37,468 bases of DNA, taken from assembly GCA_023150875.1 (NCBI GenBank), contig JAKLKC010000061.1, positions 1 through 37,468 on the forward strand. Direction: 5' to 3'. A program made the position numbers and the translations under genes. The stretch's first letter is position 1, and each line of letters opens with the position of its first letter. Below the pieces are notes generated by a model. It ran no database searches and was not told the origin of the DNA. It was given only the letters and a program-made list of their open reading frames with translations. This stretch comes from Myxococcota bacterium (GTDB lineage Bacteria > Myxococcota_A > UBA796 > UBA9615 > JAKLKC01). This document shows, one piece after another, positions 37,225-37,468 of the stretch.

Positions 37225-37468
37225 ATGGGGATCCGTTCGGCATGGCCCCTGATCGCCGCCGCCCTCGCGCTCGCGGGGTGCCTGGCCGAGCCCGAGGTTC
37301 CCACCGACGACGACGGCACGCCGGTGGAGGACGACGACACCGGCCCCGACGACGACGACGGCACGCCGGTGGAGGACGACGACACGGGCCCCGACGACGA
37401 CGGCACGCCGGTGGAGGACGACGACACGGGCCCCGACGACGACGGCACGCCGGTGGAGGACGACGACA
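37225..37468 (+). CDS. Start of an acidic-repeat lipoprotein (cut by window edge)
   Basis: This is an open frame of 81 complete codons with no stop before the window ends. The signal peptide 'SAWPLIAAALALAGC' ends in lipobox LAGC (Cys19). The mature protein begins 'LAEPEVPT' and enters a repeat of 'DDDGTPVEDDDTGP'. The ATG at 37225 has GGGGGAG four bases upstream and lies 44 bp after the previous lipoprotein gene, in the same direction. Its architecture so far matches that of the neighbour: lipid anchor plus acidic stalk, with a different repeat unit. The folded part lies outside the window, so function is unknown. Confidence 0.8.
   Translation, partial: MGIRSAWPLIAAALALAGCLAEPEVPTDDDGTPVEDDDTGPDDDDGTPVEDDDTGPDDDGTPVEDDDTGPDDDGTPVEDDD
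37306..37468 (+). repeat. 42-bp tandem coding repeats
   Basis: Nearly four copies of a 42-bp unit encode DDDGTPVEDDDTGP. The second copy has one extra GAC codon, and the array continues past the window end. Copies are almost identical at DNA level (one acc/acg difference), which points to recent expansion. Confidence 0.9.

Noticed and set aside
33587-37243. 1218-codon minus-strand frame full of VVV repeats
   Set aside because: This is the antisense of GAC-rich Asp repeats in the MopE/LTD lipoprotein, which reads as GTC valine codons. It has no independent support.
37306-37468. CRISPR-like regular repeat
   Set aside because: The units are contiguous with no unique spacers and form an in-frame protein repeat.

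Overview
The window is about 37.5 kb of very GC-rich DNA (70% or more by eye, with strong G/C bias at third codon positions). It encodes a Gram-negative bacterium with lipoproteins, a polysaccharide export system and a probable sigma-54 promoter. Aspartate-rich 'DDDT' lipoprotein linkers, MopE-type 'DGDCDD' metal-binding motifs, lamin-tail domains, a MYXO-CTERM-like sorting tail and tandem sensor kinases together suggest Myxococcota or a neighbouring deltaproteobacterial lineage. That placement is inference. No rRNA, tRNA, CRISPR array, transposase or integrase gene was recognised.

Layout. (1) 1-2774: an SRPBCC-domain protein bracketed by copies of a short REP-like motif, a CmoB/DUF1698-type methyltransferase behind a perfect TATAAT box, and a UbiA-family prenyltransferase. 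(2) 2605-5226: a roughly 1.9-kb island of lower GC carrying a HipA-like kinase gene and, overlapping it by 4 bp, a gene for the detached HipA N-terminal subdomain (HipS-like). The island is flanked by two direct copies (377 and 375 bp) of the native junction between the prenyltransferase gene and the tyrosine-kinase gene. Both native genes stay intact, and each copy facing the island carries a truncated, mutated gene end. (3) 5035-17057: an exopolysaccharide cluster. Leftward run a GT4 glycosyltransferase, two O-antigen-ligase/polymerase-like membrane proteins (one with a TPR-like tail) and a Wzz/Wzc-type tyrosine autokinase. Rightward run a Wza-type export lipoprotein, a UDP-GlcNAc 2-epimerase and a CapD/FlaA1-type sugar epimerase/dehydratase. 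The two arms diverge from a control region near 12640-13147. (4) 17089-20408: a secreted trypsin-like protease with a C-terminal anchor, a small zinc-ribbon protein, and a bacterial eRF1-like (baeRF/Vms1-type) protein behind a candidate sigma-54 promoter. (5) 20526-25762: two paralogous sensor kinases. The second is a fused hybrid kinase; in the first the receiver is a separate, degenerate ORF. (6) 25879-30869: an MBOAT acyltransferase with a coupled SGNH-type protein, facing a second SGNH-type protein and a small lipoprotein. This looks like a polysaccharide O-acylation module. (7) 30875-37468: a two-domain M16 peptidase with a clear promoter, a 1142-residue lipoprotein that alternates MopE motifs with four lamin-tail domains, and the start of another acidic-repeat lipoprotein cut by the window edge.

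Most of the window is cell-envelope and surface biology: polymer synthesis and export, probable acyl decoration, surface proteases and calcium-binding-like lipoproteins. The Hip-type island is the clearest foreign insertion and the strongest candidate for an unusual system, because of its kinase-first gene order, the absence of a recognisable HipB and its flanking duplication.
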